DNA of 64,000 nucleotides from Reticulitermes speratus. Its lineage: Eukaryota > Arthropoda > Insecta > Blattodea > Rhinotermitidae. Positions within the stretch are counted from its first letter, which is position 1. Every line of letters starts with the position of its first letter. The stretch lies in NCBI GenBank assembly GCA_021186555.1, contig JAJKFL010000026.1:620001-684000 (forward strand). Direction: 5' to 3'. The position numbers were made by a program, and so were the translations under genes. The notes under the pieces were generated by a model. That model saw only the letters and a program-made list of their open reading frames with translations, did no database searches and was not told the DNA's origin. This document shows, one piece after another, positions 53,538 through 64,000 of this stretch.

Positions 53538-54320
53538 TCGTCAATTATACTTAAACATTCAGCTCGTACCGCGCAGTAAACACATTACATAAACACTCAG
53601 TCCGTACCGCGCAGTAAACACACTTTACACAAACATTCAGTCCGTACCGCGCAGTAAACACACTTAACATAAACATTCATTCCGTACCGCGCAGTAAACA
53701 CACTCCGTCTCAGTTATACAAACCAGTCAGTTAATGTTGTACAGTGAAATAATCGCTGTTTGTTCTGAGATCCACACAAAACACATAACTACAGTCCGTA
53801 CCGCGCAGTAAACACACTCCGTCTCAGTTATACAAACCAGTCAGTTAATGTTGTACAGTGAAATAATCGCTGTTTGTTCTGAGATCCACACAAAACACAT
53901 AACTACAGTCCGTACCGCGCAGTAAACACACTCCGTCTCAGTTATACAAACCAGTCAGTTAATGTTGTACAGTGAAATAATCGCTGTTTGTTCTGAGATC
54001 CACACAAAACACATAAATACAGTCCGTACCGCGCAGTAAACACTCCGTCTCAGTTACACAAACCAGTCAGTTAATGTTGTACAGTGAAATAATCGCTGTT
54101 TGTTCTGAGATCCACACAAAACACATAAATACAGTCCGTACCGCGCAGTAAACACACTACGTCTCAGTTATACAAACCAATCAGTTAATGCTGTACAGTG
54201 AAATAATCGCTGTTTGTTCTGAGATCCACACAAAACACATAAATACACTGTGTGGGCAGAACGTAGAATTTGTGAATGTTAAACTGGTGGTACATATAGT
54301 AACCACTGGGCTTTAAATAG
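53538..54320 (-). mobile_element. 114/40-bp compound element, copy 7, both ends present but decayed
   Basis: Minus-strand order: GTAA flank, CTATTTAAAGCCCAGTGG head, TACTATATGTACCACCAG, CTACGTTCTGCCCACACA, about five 114-bp units, about four 40-bp units, then ATAATTGACGATAAT, which matches the consensus end ATTCAGGTTAAT at 9 of 12 positions. Confidence 0.8.
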
Positions 54321-54721
54321 TTACATTTTAGTCGACAGTCAGTTCTGCCAACTGTCACGTTACCACGACCAGTCATCACTCCTGCTACCACTGCTATCAG
54401 TGTCCTTCCAGCTCAATGCCGTCACAACGCAACCAGCCACATTCCACACTCTCCGCCAATGCCGCAGTTTCCATGAACTCACAACAGGCTACTAGTAACG
54501 CAATCTCTCAGAAAAATAAAGGGGAAAAAAAACAAAAGAAATCCCACAATTACGCAAAGCCCTTCTTATTTGCTGTTATTCCCTTTCTCTTCGTTTTGTC
54601 CTCCAGTCAGTACTCGTTACTGCATTCTTATTGTTATTTATTATTTCATTTTGTTAATACTCGTTCTTCGTAAGAAATGTAGGCAGCACTGTGAAGCAAT
54701 ACTTGCGTCCGTGGCGCCACT
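54321..54721. other. unique spacer
   Basis: An 85-codon plus frame (54416-54673) is not recognised. No repeat. Confidence 0.45.
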
Positions 54722-54908
54722 GCGTAACAACACTACATATTATACGTAACAACACCACATATTATACGTAACAACACCAAATATTATACGTTACAACACC
54801 ACATATTATACGTAACAACACCACATATTATACGTAACAACACCACATATACGTAACACCACATTATACGTAACAACACCACATATTATACGTAACAACA
54901 CCACATAT
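54722..54908. repeat. 22-bp tandem array, about 8 copies
   Basis: ACGTAACAACACCACATATT plus AT. One unit is shortened near 54846-54862. Confidence 0.94.
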
Positions 54909-55029
54909 TAGTCCAGTTTGAGAAGTTCCTGACACTAACTAATAACGCACTTTCACCTACAGACGGTAATTGTTTCAGATCACGACGCATTAATTAACCA
55001 AAACACCAATTAACCAATAATTAATTCCA

Positions 55030-55276
55030 CTGCAACTCCTAATTGAGAAGCTAATAATTCCTCTGCTTGTCTAGAAACTCTCCACATTTTCTTTAACTCG
55101 AATGTTCTTTATCGTGTTCACAAAATCTCGCTAAGTTTTTACTGTTTTGAGCCAGATTAATCCGGTCTACGCCGTCCCATCAGATTCCCTTAAGATCCAC
55201 TTTAATATTATTCTCTCACATACGCCTATGTCTTTCAAACAGTCTCTTAATTTGAGTTTTCCCACCAAAATCGTCT
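55030..55276 (-). pseudogene. LINE ORF C-terminus and 3' UTR, decayed
   Basis: On the minus strand: GAGAGAATAATATTAAAGTG (degenerate W-E-N-N-I-K-V-D-L), GATTAATCTGGCTCAAAACA (degenerate R-x-x-R-I-N-L-A-Q-x), AGCGAGATTTTGTGAACACG, then GGAGAGTTTCTAGACAAGC and TTAGCTTCTCAATTAGGAG, the LINE 3' UTR landmarks. The frame is broken. Its 5' end directly adjoins the 27-bp array at 55277. Confidence 0.75.
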
Positions 55277-58045
55277 AACTCAATGTTACAACGTGCAGAT
55301 GTCAACTCAATGTTACAACGTGCAAGATGTCAACTTAATGTTACAACGTGCATATGTCAACTTAATGTTACAACGTGCAAGATGTCAACTTAATGATACA
55401 AGGTGCAGATGTCAACTTAATGTTACAACGTGCAGATGTCAACTTAATGTTACAACGTGCAGATGTCAACTTAATGTTACAACGTGCAGATGTCAACATA
55501 ATGTTACAACGTGCAGATGTCAACTCAATGTTACAACGTGCAGATGTCAACTCAATGTTACAACGTGCAAGATGTCAACTTAATGTTACAACGTGCAGAT
55601 GTCAACTTAATATTACAACGTGCAAGATGTCAACTTAATGTTACAACGTGCAGATGTCAACTTAATGTTACAACGTGCAGATGTCAACTTAATGTTACAA
55701 CGTGACGATGTCAATAAAGTACAATAGATTCAACTAATGTTACAACGTGCAGATTGTCAACAAATTAATCAATTCAGATGTTACAACGTGCAGATGTCAA
55801 CATAATGTTACAACGTGCAGATGTCAAAATGTAACGCATTAACAAATGTTACAACGTGCAGATGTCAACATAATGTTACAACGTGCAGGATGTCAACATA
55901 ATGTTACTGCAGATACAGTTTCGTGCAGATGTCAACATAAAGTTACAACGTGCAGATGTCAACGTAATGTTACAACGTGCAGGATGTCAACATAATGTTA
56001 CAACGTGCAGATGTCAAGTCAATGTTACAACGTGCAGATGTCAACATAATGTTACAACGTGCAGATGTCAATCAATGTTACAACGTGCAGGATGTCAACA
56101 TAATGTTACAACGTGCAGATGTCAAGTCAATGTTACAACGTGCAGATGTCAACATAATGTTACAACGTGCAGGATGTCAACATAATTACAACGTGCAGAT
56201 GTCAACATAATGTTACAACGTGCAGATGTCAACAATGTTACAACGTGCAGATGTCAACATAATGTTACAACGTGCAGGATGTCAACATAATGTTACAACG
56301 TGCAGATGTCAACATAATGTTACAACCAATAAATTAACGTGCAGATGTCAACATAATGTTAACAGACAAAAACGTGCGAGATGTCAACATAATGTTACAA
56401 CGTGCAGATGTCAACATAATGTTACAACGTGCAGATGTCAACATAATGTTACAACGTGCAGATGTCAATCAATGTTACAACGTGCAGATGTCAACATAAT
56501 GTTACAACGTGCAGATGTCAACACTAATTTACAACGTGCAGATGTCAACATAATGTTACAACGTGCAGGATGTCAACATAATGTTACAACGTGCAGATGT
56601 CAACATAATGTTACAACGTGCAGATGTCAACATAATGTTACAACGTGCAGATGTCAACATAATGTTACAACGTGCAGATGTCAACTTAATATTACAACGT
56701 GCAGATGTCAACTCAATGTTACAACGTGCAGATGTCAACTCAATGTTACAACGTGCAAGATGTCAACTTAATGTTACAACGTGCAGATGTCAACTTAATA
56801 TTACAACGTGCAAGATGTCAACTTAATGTTACAACGTGCAGATGTCAACTTAATGTTACAACGTGCAGATGTCAACTTAATGTTACAACGTGCAGATGTC
56901 AACATAATGTTACAACGTGCAGATTTCAACTTAATGTTACAACGTGCAGATGTCAACATAATGTTACAACGTGCAGATGTCAAGTCAATGTTACAACGTG
57001 CAGATGTCAACATAATGTTACAACGTGCAGATGTCAACATAATGTTACAACGTGCAGATGTCAACATAAAGTTACAACGTGCAGATGTCAACATAATGTT
57101 ACAACGTGCAGGATGTCAACATAATGTTACAACGTGCAGATGTCAAGTCAATGTTACAACGTGCAGATGTCAACATAATGTTACAACGTGCAGATGTCAA
57201 GTCAATGTTACAACGTGCAGGATGTCAAATTAATGTTACAACGTGCAGATGTCAAGTCAATGTTACAACGTGCAGATGTCAACATAATTTACAACGTGCA
57301 GATGTCAACATAATGTTACAACGTGCAGGATGTCAACATAATGTTACAACGTGCAGATGTCAAGTCAATGTCACAACGTGCAGATGTCAACATAATGTTA
57401 CAACGTGCAGATGTCAACATAATGTTACAACGTGCAGGATGTCAACATAATGTTACAACGTGCAGATGTCAACATAATGTTACAACGTGCAGATGTCAAC
57501 ATAATGTTACAACGTGCGGATGTCAACATAATGTTACAACGTGCAGGATGTCAACATAATGTTACAACGTGCAGATGTCAAGTCAATGTCACAACGTGCA
57601 GATGTCAACATAATGTTACAACGTGCAGATGTCAACATAATTTTACAACGTGCAGATGTCAACATAATGTTACAACGTGCAGGATGTCAACATAATGTTA
57701 CAACGTGCAGATGTCAACATAATGTTACAACGTGCAGATGTCAACATAATGTTACAACGTGCAGATGTCAACATAATATTACAACGTGCAGGATGTCAAC
57801 ATAATGTTACAACGTGCAGATGTCAACATAATGTTAAAACGTGCAGATGTCAACATAATGTTACAACGTGCAGATGTCAACATAATGTTACAACGTGCAG
57901 ATGTCAACATAATGTTACAACGTGCAGATGTCAACATAATGTTACAACGTGCAGATGTCAACATAATGTTACAACGTGCAGATGTCAACATAATGTTACA
58001 ACGTGCAGATGTCAACATAATGTTAAACGTGCAGATGTCAACTCA
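55277..58045. repeat. 27-bp tandem array, about 100 copies
   Basis: The unit contains GATGTCAACATAATGTTACA plus ACGTGCA. Variants are AAC(T/A)TAA, AAGTCAA, TCAATG and an extra A or G before GATG that makes 28-bp units at semi-regular spacing. A noisy zone with insertions and deletions spans about 55705-55920 and 56330-56370. The block 55510-55640 recurs almost exactly at 56700-56830, showing a segmental duplication about 1.19 kb apart. Confidence 0.96.
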
Positions 58046-58417
58046 ATCCACCTCCCCATTGCACAGTCCACCAAACTGTAAATCACATTCCGTTTCCTTC
58101 AGCCGACAGCAATGTCTTCACGCAGACAGCGACTGAATTACAGCTCAGTAGTCACGGTGTTTGTCAACTTCGATGTTCGGGATTTCGACCTTCAGTGATC
58201 AGGCATTTAATACGATTATTTCTACTTCCGTGGTTCCGACGAAAAGTGAACAGACCACGTGACTGGTCAGCTTCCTTGCCACTCTCCTGCTACTGCGCAC
58301 GTCACTCTCAGCTCAGCACAGCTCTGTATGTCATTACGTGACGTCATTGTTTTATGCTACGTGCTACGTGCAATGTATTACACGCTTCCAAAAAACGTTT
58401 CTAATTCATCATAAAGT
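58046..58417. other. unique spacer
   Basis: No recognised feature. Confidence 0.45.
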
Positions 58418-58711
58418 GGGCCGCGATAGCTCAGTCAGTACAGCGACTCGCTACAGGCTGGACGGTCCGGGGATCGAATCCCGGTGGGGGCGACATCTTC
58501 CGCACCCGTCCAGACCGGCCCTGGGGCCCACCCAGCCTCATGTACAATGGGTACCTGGTCTCTTTCCTCGGGGTAAAGCGGCCGGGGCGTGACGTTGACC
58601 ACCCACCCTCATCTAGTGCCAGGGTTAAAGAAAGAGTAGAGCTATACCTCTACTCCCCCTCTGGGCCTTCGTGGACCGTTCTAGGGTGACCTTTACCTTT
58701 ACCTTTATTTC
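58418..58711 (+). mobile_element. tRNA-derived SINE, family S1, best full-length copy
   Basis: It starts GGGCCGCGATAGCTCAGTCA (A box), has B box GGGGATCGAATCCCGGTGGG about 45 bp on, and ends in CTTTACCTTTACCTTTA. The body order is CCGTCCAGACCGGCCCTGGG, CACCCAGCCTCATGTACAAT, GGGGTAAAGCGGCCGGGGCG, CACCCTCATCTAGTGCCAG, AGAGCTATACCTCTACTCCC, CCTTCGTGGACCGTTCTAGG. It serves as the reference for the other S1 entries. The head matches a tRNA promoter region, so transcription by Pol III is expected for an active copy. Confidence 0.92.
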
Positions 58712-59688
58712 GTCAATAATAAACTTTAATGATTTGTGTGCCTTGTGAGACTATTTTATATAGTTTAACTACTGGCATATTGTAAGTTTTGGTGCGTATT
58801 AGAGAGTTGAAATTGAAATGGATTGCGACGTTTTTTCGCTACCGTTTTATCCGTCACAATTACACGAACATCAAGACTGTACTGTATTATGTGCTTAAGG
58901 TGCCATTTTGTTTTCAGGGAGAGTGTACCGACGCCGCTGTCAGTGGACACTGCACCCCACTAACATGCAGAACCCGGAAGTAACGTCACGTTATTGTCAG
59001 CACTCCCGACCCTGCCACTGTCTGTCAACACACCTGGGTAATTACACGTGTAGCTCACCCCTGTAAGACAGTCACAGTGCGTCGCCTGGGCAACGGACCG
59101 CCCACCGCATCTCCACTGGAGATCCACCTCCAGCATCAGCGACATCTGTGTGACTGGCAACGTTCGAATGACGCGAGGTAACAAGGCTGTTGTGTTACTG
59201 AATGAGACGCCGTGTACTTTGTTAGACACAAATGTTGCGGGCGATTTTTATGCCTCCATCTTCAAGGCAGTGTTTCGTAGATACGTATCGACGTTCACCC
59301 CTTCAATGATTCTGGCGTTTTAGTTCGAAATACTCCTCCGGACGGACAGGCGTCAAAGTAACAGTAGGCGTGCCTGTCAAAGAACACGGCAGTCATGACA
59401 ACGATCTAGGTCCCTAAAGCACACAGAGGTCGGCATACAAGGAGCCTGTGCCTCCGTGATCACGATTGAGATGCATTTAATGTTAGATAGCCAAAAACCT
59501 TTCTGAGTAACATTATGCTTCCATCTTCAGAGTGAAAAAGCATTTGGCAGCTAGGTATCGACCTTGAAAATGAACCTACTGCGTCATCTTCACAGTAAAA
59601 TATAAATCTAACCGTCTGACATAAGACTAGTAATTTGACGACACAGAGTAATTGACAGCTGATCGCCCACATAGAGCATGCGGTTTGG
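58712..59688. other. unique stretch of about 1 kb, no supported gene
   Basis: Short frames only. A minus-strand frame of 89 codons (58960-59229) is the longest, with no domain that I recognise. It is one of the few places where low-copy host sequence might lie. Confidence 0.45.
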
Positions 59689-59690
59689 TA

Positions 59691-59869
59691 CAGTCGAACT
59701 CGGTTATGTCATGAAAGGAGCTGAATATTTTGTGTCGTTATAAACGAGTGTTGTTATAACCGAGTATAATGTTTTGGTTAACAGTGACGAACTAATTGGT
59801 ACCACAGAATATCTGTCGCTATAAGCGTGGTGTCGTATAAACCGATGTCGTTATAACCGGGTTCGACTG
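59691..59869. mobile_element. 179-bp pogo/mariner-type MITE
   Basis: The ends are CAGTCGAACTCGGTTATG and CGTTATAACCGGGTTCGACTG (complement CAGTCGAACCCGGTTATAAC), flanked by TA at 59689-59690 and 59870-59871. Internal subrepeats of GTCGTTATAA(A/C)CGAG strengthen the terminal structure. There is no coding sequence. The TA target and CAGT ends fit the pogo/Tigger branch of Tc1/mariner. Confidence 0.82.
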
Positions 59870-59871
59870 TA

Positions 59872-60340
59872 ATATGATGAGCGACAGTTTTAGAACTTTC
59901 TGCTTACATCGTCGTCGTATTGATAGCGAGGGCGTCATGGCGTCGCTGGGAACTGTCACCCTAAACACACGTCTCCTGACGTCACTCCAACCCTCACACA
60001 ATACACCACCATCTCTCATACATTTGTACAATGGACCAAGTTTTTAGCCAAGTAATTGTAGGGTTCTGAGAAGTCAGAGGGGGTGGGGGACGTACAATGC
60101 TTCACTTTTTAACAGTTAGTCATGTATAAAATGTTGATCTCTTGAAGACAAGGCAAGCTGTGGCCTGTCATCGCGACACAATGGCCTGTGTTGCGATGAC
60201 AGCTGCAGCTGGAGTGCTTGCTGTAGAAACAAGGACGAAGATGTCTACTGCAGTCGCCTTCAGAAGGCGACGCGAATTTACTGCAGTCTGAAATACAGTT
60301 CTGAAGGAATAAGACGTAAATGTGCTACAGTGAATTGACA
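59872..60340. other. unique spacer with two hairpins
   Basis: 60165-60202 forms a 16-bp stem (CTGTCATCGCGACACA / TGTGTTGCGATGACAG, one wobble) with a 6-base loop, and 60253-60271 forms GTCGCCTT-CAG-AAGGCGAC. No gene is supported. Confidence 0.5.
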
Positions 60341-61157
60341 GGTTGTTATTACACAGTTTTGTAACACAAATATTGGAAATAAATTGGCCAAACATTGTTA
60401 TTACACAGTCTTGTAACACGAATATTGAAAATAAATTGGCCAAACATTGTTATTACACAGTCTTGTAACACAAATATTGGAAATAAATTGGCCCAACATT
60501 CTTATTACACAGTCTTGTAACACAAATATTGGAAATAAATTGGCCAAATATTGTTATTACACAGTCTTGTAACACAAATATTGAAAATAAATTGGCCAAA
60601 CATTGTTATTACACAGTCTTGTAACACAAATATTGAAAATAAATTGGCCAAACATTGTTATTACACAGTCTTGTAACAAAAATATTGGAAATAAATTGGC
60701 CAAACATTGTTATTACACAGTCTTGTAACACAAATATTGAAAATAAATTGGCCAAACATTGTTATTACACAGTCTTGTAACACAAATATTGGAAATAAAT
60801 TGGCCCAACATTCTTATTACACAGTCTTGTAACAAAAATATTGGAAATAAATTGGCCAAACATTGTTATTACACAGTCTTGTAACACAAATATTGGAAAT
60901 AAATTGGCCAAACATTGTTATTACACAGTCTTGTTACATAAATATTGGAAATAAATTGGCCAAACATTGTTATTACACAGCCTTGTTACATAAATATTGG
61001 AAATAAATTGGCCAAACATTGTTATTACACAGTCTTGTAACACAAATATTGGAAATAAATTGGCCAAACATTGTTATTACACAGTCTTGTAACACAATAT
61101 TGGAAATAAATTGGCCAAACATTGTTATTACACAGTCTTGTAACACAAATATTGGAA
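60341..61157. repeat. 52-bp tandem array, about 16 copies
   Basis: The unit contains TTATTACACAGTCTTGTAAC, ACAAATATTGGAAATAAATT and GGCCAAACATTG. Variants ATTGAAAAT, GGCCCAACATTC and TTGTTACATAAA recur at several places. It contains the palindrome TTGGCCAA. Confidence 0.96.
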
Positions 61158-61615
61158 ATTTGCGCACATTGAAAAGTTTCACAGAAATTTGGTAACTTTT
61201 CTTACGAGCTGCGTATACTGGATGGCTGACGACGAGAGTAAGGAGGGTGTTGAACAGAACAGTTGGTACTGCGTGCATGTAGAGGGTCCTGGAGAAAATT
61301 GCGTAATTATACGTTTAAAAATCTGCTCTTTTCTTCAGAAGAGGTTTACAAACAAAAATAATACCAATAAGACATGTTACATAATACGTGAACGACGAAA
61401 ATGCAAAATCAATTTTAGTACAAAATCCGTCAGCAGGTGGCCACTTGATTGGCCTAAAAATGGTTAAAAATCAACGGAAACCTTTTCCTTGTGTTTTACG
61501 TAACGTCTGCACGTGGACACTTGCGGCAAATGAAGGTGTAAGTCGACGAACTGCTGTAGACGGCACGACGTCTGCACTTCGCACTAAATCCACTTTACAA
61601 TAACGTAAGGAATTT
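61158..61615. other. low-copy stretch with unrecognised short frames
   Basis: Two overlapping plus-strand frames (61189-61467, 92 codons; 61388-61603, 71 codons) have no domain that I know. Coding status is undecided. Confidence 0.4.
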
Positions 61616-61619
61616 ACAG

Positions 61620-61755
61620 TACATTGTAAAAATAAAAGTGGGCCCCAAATTCCGTCTGGCTGATGTGGCGTACAGAAATAACTTTACCCCCGCCGAAGAT
61701 TGAACCCCGGTCTTATAACCCCTACTCTAGTTTCCATACTCAGCTACAAATAAAA
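61620..61755 (-). mobile_element. possible tRNA-like SINE head
   Basis: On the minus strand TAGCTGAGTATGGAAACTAG (A-box-like) is followed by GGTTATAAGACCGGGGTTCAATC, of which GGGGTTCAATC is a B box at normal tRNA spacing, then GGCGGGGGTAAAGTTATTTC. It is not a member of S1 to S4 as far as I can see. Confidence 0.45.
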
Positions 61756-62214
61756 ATTTTTCTTTAAAGTAGGGAGAAAGGGATGAAAGGGTTGTAGTGG
61801 CTGAAGTCAGTTTATAGTGGCTGGCCTTCGGTTTCCGCGAAAGACGCTGACATACATTTAAAGCTGTGTCACTATCAGCTTCACCAGTACAACTCCGCTC
61901 CACGTACCGCGGCCAGTCTGCTAGCTGCCACACCAACGGCATGTTCAAATATTCAACAACGTCTATCCTGCCTTTTCCGCTCCCTTTGCACAGCTTCCTT
62001 CCGCACCGCCCACCGCTCGCAGACCGGAAGTGATGGAGTAAGTGCAGCGGGGAGACAAAAAATCGCGCAATTCCGAGTGAGAGACTAACGAACACTGCAG
62101 TACTGGCTTGTTGGGATAAAGAGACGTCGGTCCTGCGACTTGGGTCACGGTGAGAAATTGTGTGTGTGAACGGTACAACGTGAAACTGCGCGAGTAATTG
62201 TTTACAGACCAAGA
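61756..62214. other. low-copy stretch with the longest non-repeat frame
   Basis: A minus-strand frame of 161 codons spans 61727-62212 (MVCKQLLAQFHVV... to ...FKEKFLFVAEYGN). It overlaps the tRNA-like head, shows no recognisable domain and lacks visible conservation signals, so I do not call it a gene. It is the only frame in the window above 150 codons that is not made by a tandem array. Confidence 0.4.
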
Positions 62215-62218
62215 TTAA

Positions 62219-63230
62219 CCTGAATTAAAAGCACAGCTCGTACCGCGCAGTAAACACACATTACATAAACACTCAGTCCGTACCGCGCAGTAAACACACT
62301 TTACATAAACATTCAGTCCGTACCGCGCAGTAAAACACACTTTACATAAACATTCAGTCCGTACCGCGCAGTAAACACACTTTACATAAACATTCAGTCC
62401 GTACCGCGCAGTAAACACACTTTACATAAACATTCAGTCCGTACCGCGCAGTAAACACACTTTACATAAACATTCAGTCCGTACCTCGCAGTAAACCACT
62501 CCGTCTCAGTTATACAAACCAGTCAGTTAATGTTGTACAGTGAAATAATCGCTGTTTGTTCTCAGATCCACACAAAACACATAAATACAGACCGTACCGC
62601 GCAGTAAACACACTCCGTCTCAGTAATACAAACCAGTCAGTTAATGTTGTACAGTGAAATAATCGCTGTTTGTTCTGAGATCCACACAAAACACATAAAT
62701 ACAGTCCGTACCGCGCAGTAAACACACTCCGTCTCAGTAATACAAACCAGTCAGTTAATGTTGTACAGTGAAATAATCGCTGTTTGTTCTGAGATCCACA
62801 CAAAACACATAAATACAGTCCGTACCGCGCAGTAAACACACTCCGTCTCAGTAATACAAACCAGTCAGTTAATGTTGTACAGTGAAATAATCGCTGTTTG
62901 TTCTGAGATCCACACAAAACACATAAATACAGTCCGTACCGCGCAGTAAACACACTCCTTCTCAGTTATACAAACCAGTCAGTTAATGCTGTACAGTGAA
63001 ATAATCGCTGTTTGTTCTGAGATCCACACAAAACACATAAATACAGTCCGTACCGCGCAGTAAACACACTCCGTCTCAGTTATACAAACCAGTCAGTTAA
63101 TGTTGTACAGTGAAATAATCGCTGTTTGTTCTGAGATCCACACAAAACATAAATACATTGTGTGGGCAGAACGTAGAATTTGTGAATGTTAAATTGGTGG
63201 TACATATAGTAACCACTGGGCTTTAGAGGG
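62219..63230 (-). mobile_element. 114/40-bp compound element, copy 8, both ends and TTAA flanks
   Basis: Minus-strand order: TTAG flank (63231-63234), head CCCTCTAAAGCCCAGTGG, TACTATATGTACCACCAA, CTACGTTCTGCCCACACA, about six 114-bp units, about six 40-bp units (with the ACGAGCTG variant last), end TTTTAATTCAGG, then TTAA (62215-62218). It is about 1.0 kb and the best evidence for defined ends. Confidence 0.87.
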
Positions 63231-63234
63231 CTAA

Positions 63235-63732
63235 GGAAGTACCATGTTACTCAGACGTATGGGCGAACGGAAGTAAAACTGAGGCCAAATTTGACCTCAG
63301 TTCCAGCCAAGCCACGACTCACGTCATCCAGTCTGTGTCCTAGCTACAGACAGACAGTGGAGTTCAGATCCACGTCTTCTTGATCTGGATATTACAGTGA
63401 GATGACCAGCATGGTAAGTCCGCACGACCTTGCAGGTACACAGGCTGTGAGCCCCACAGTGATGTGGCTTAAACAAAGTGTGTCCCCCAGAGGGGCTAAC
63501 ATTGGACCAGTGTATCGGCAATGAACAGACTGCCATCTAAGCAGCAATACAAAGTCACGTGACTTCTGCGAATGTGATAAACTTCAATAATAGAACACTC
63601 TGTAACAAATCAAAACATATGGGTTGAGTCACTGAAGATGCGTGTAACAGCTAACCGGAAACAAATGTACCGTTGTACCAATCTACACGGTGTCACCTGC
63701 ACTTATAGTGTCATGAGAACCTCAAATCAAAA
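63235..63732. other. unique spacer with one hammerhead-like relic
   Basis: CACTGAAGATG, a weak hairpin and CCGGAAACAAATGT at 63630-63667 resemble a decayed hammerhead-like motif (copy 11). No gene is supported. Confidence 0.4.
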
Positions 63733-64000
63733 CAATTTAAATGTTTATGACATCACTAACAGCGATCAGACTGCTCCGTGACGTAACAAATGATTGTGAC
63801 ATCACTAACAGCGATCAGGACTGCTCCGTGACGTAAACAAATGTTTGTGACATCACTAACAGCGATCAGACTGCTCCAGTGACGTAACAAATGTTTGTGA
63901 CATCACTAACAGCGATCAGACTGCTCCCGTGACGTAACAAATGTTTGTGACATCACTAACAGCGATCAGACTGCTCCCGTGACGTAACAAATGTTTGTGA
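63733..64000. repeat. 49-bp tandem array, over 5 copies, cut by the right edge
   Basis: The unit contains ATGTTTGTGACATCACTAAC, AGCGATCAGACTGCTCCGTG and ACGTAACAA. One- and two-base length changes (CTCCGTG, CTCCAGTG, CTCCCGTG) mark successive units. It has a TGACATCA and a TGACGTAA motif per unit. It continues beyond 64000. Confidence 0.95.

Noticed and set aside
58418..58500. Functional tRNA gene, because of A- and B-box sequences
   Set aside because: The A and B boxes are present but no cloverleaf with a paired acceptor stem was found, and the sequence continues into a conserved SINE body and TTTACC tail.
1..64000. Idea that unit lengths divisible by three mean the arrays encode repeat proteins
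   Set aside because: Units of 12, 18, 21, 24, 27, 30, 33, 36 and 63 bp are divisible by three, but 19, 20, 22, 26, 28, 38, 40, 43, 49, 52 and 55 bp are not. The share is not convincingly above what small numbers could give, and no flanking coding sequence or splice signal was found.

Overview
This window looks like an intergenic or heterochromatin-like stretch of a large, repeat-rich arthropod nuclear genome. I found no intact host protein-coding gene, no functional rRNA or tRNA gene, and nothing prokaryotic such as operons, CRISPR arrays or insertion sequences. The best hint of lineage is a set of seven decayed non-LTR retrotransposon 3' ends. Their C-terminal peptide (W-E-D-N-I-K-M-D-L ... 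[11 protein letters not shown]) and (GTTA)n-type tails are of a kind I associate with insect genomes, especially cockroach, termite and related polyneopteran genomes. Several tRNA-derived SINE families, Tc1/mariner and pogo-type MITE remnants and Penelope-like motifs fit that picture. The species assignment is inference only.

Roughly half of the window (about 34 kb by my tally) is tandem repeat, in about 30 separate arrays with units of 12 to 114 bp. In order the main ones are: 33-bp (1-1882), 22-bp (2871-3869), 114/40-bp compound arrays (eight loci: 2224, 4457, 6529, 28912, 36889, 49291, 53538, 62219), 38-bp (11290-12540), 40-bp (14710-15543), 20/24-bp (15968-18334), 21-bp (19011-20031), 43-bp (20548-21495), 30-bp GC-rich (23268-23690), 28-bp (24960-25985), 26-bp (26851-27188), 36-bp (31117-32340), a degenerate tetranucleotide array (32975-33825), 22-bp (34262-34845), another 36-bp array of about 120 copies (39660-43980), 30-bp (44668-46618), 63-bp palindromic (51075-52397), 27-bp of about 100 copies (55277-58045), 52-bp (60341-61157) and 49-bp running off the right edge (63733-64000). 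The long open reading frames in these arrays are by-products of stop-free repeat units, not genes.

Between the arrays lie interspersed elements: four tRNA-derived SINE families, LINE 3' fragments, a 403-bp Tc1/mariner-type relic that keeps the last 47 codons of a transposase, a 68-bp near-perfect palindrome made of the same termini, and a 179-bp pogo/mariner-like MITE. There are also three pairs of inverted repeats carrying a hammerhead-ribozyme-like motif.

Three observations connect these parts. First, the 114/40-bp satellite is not free-standing. It sits inside a dispersed element with its own head and tail sequences and TTAA-like flanks, at eight places and in both orientations. Second, a short motif of the form CUGANGA - hairpin - GAAAC recurs at least eleven times with covarying hairpin arms, as expected of hammerhead ribozymes in Penelope-like retroelements. 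Third, two tandem arrays appear to have grown from the microsatellite tails of a LINE and a SINE. Together they suggest transposable elements acting as seeds for satellite DNA. The individual parts belong to known classes, and I cannot claim a wholly new system.
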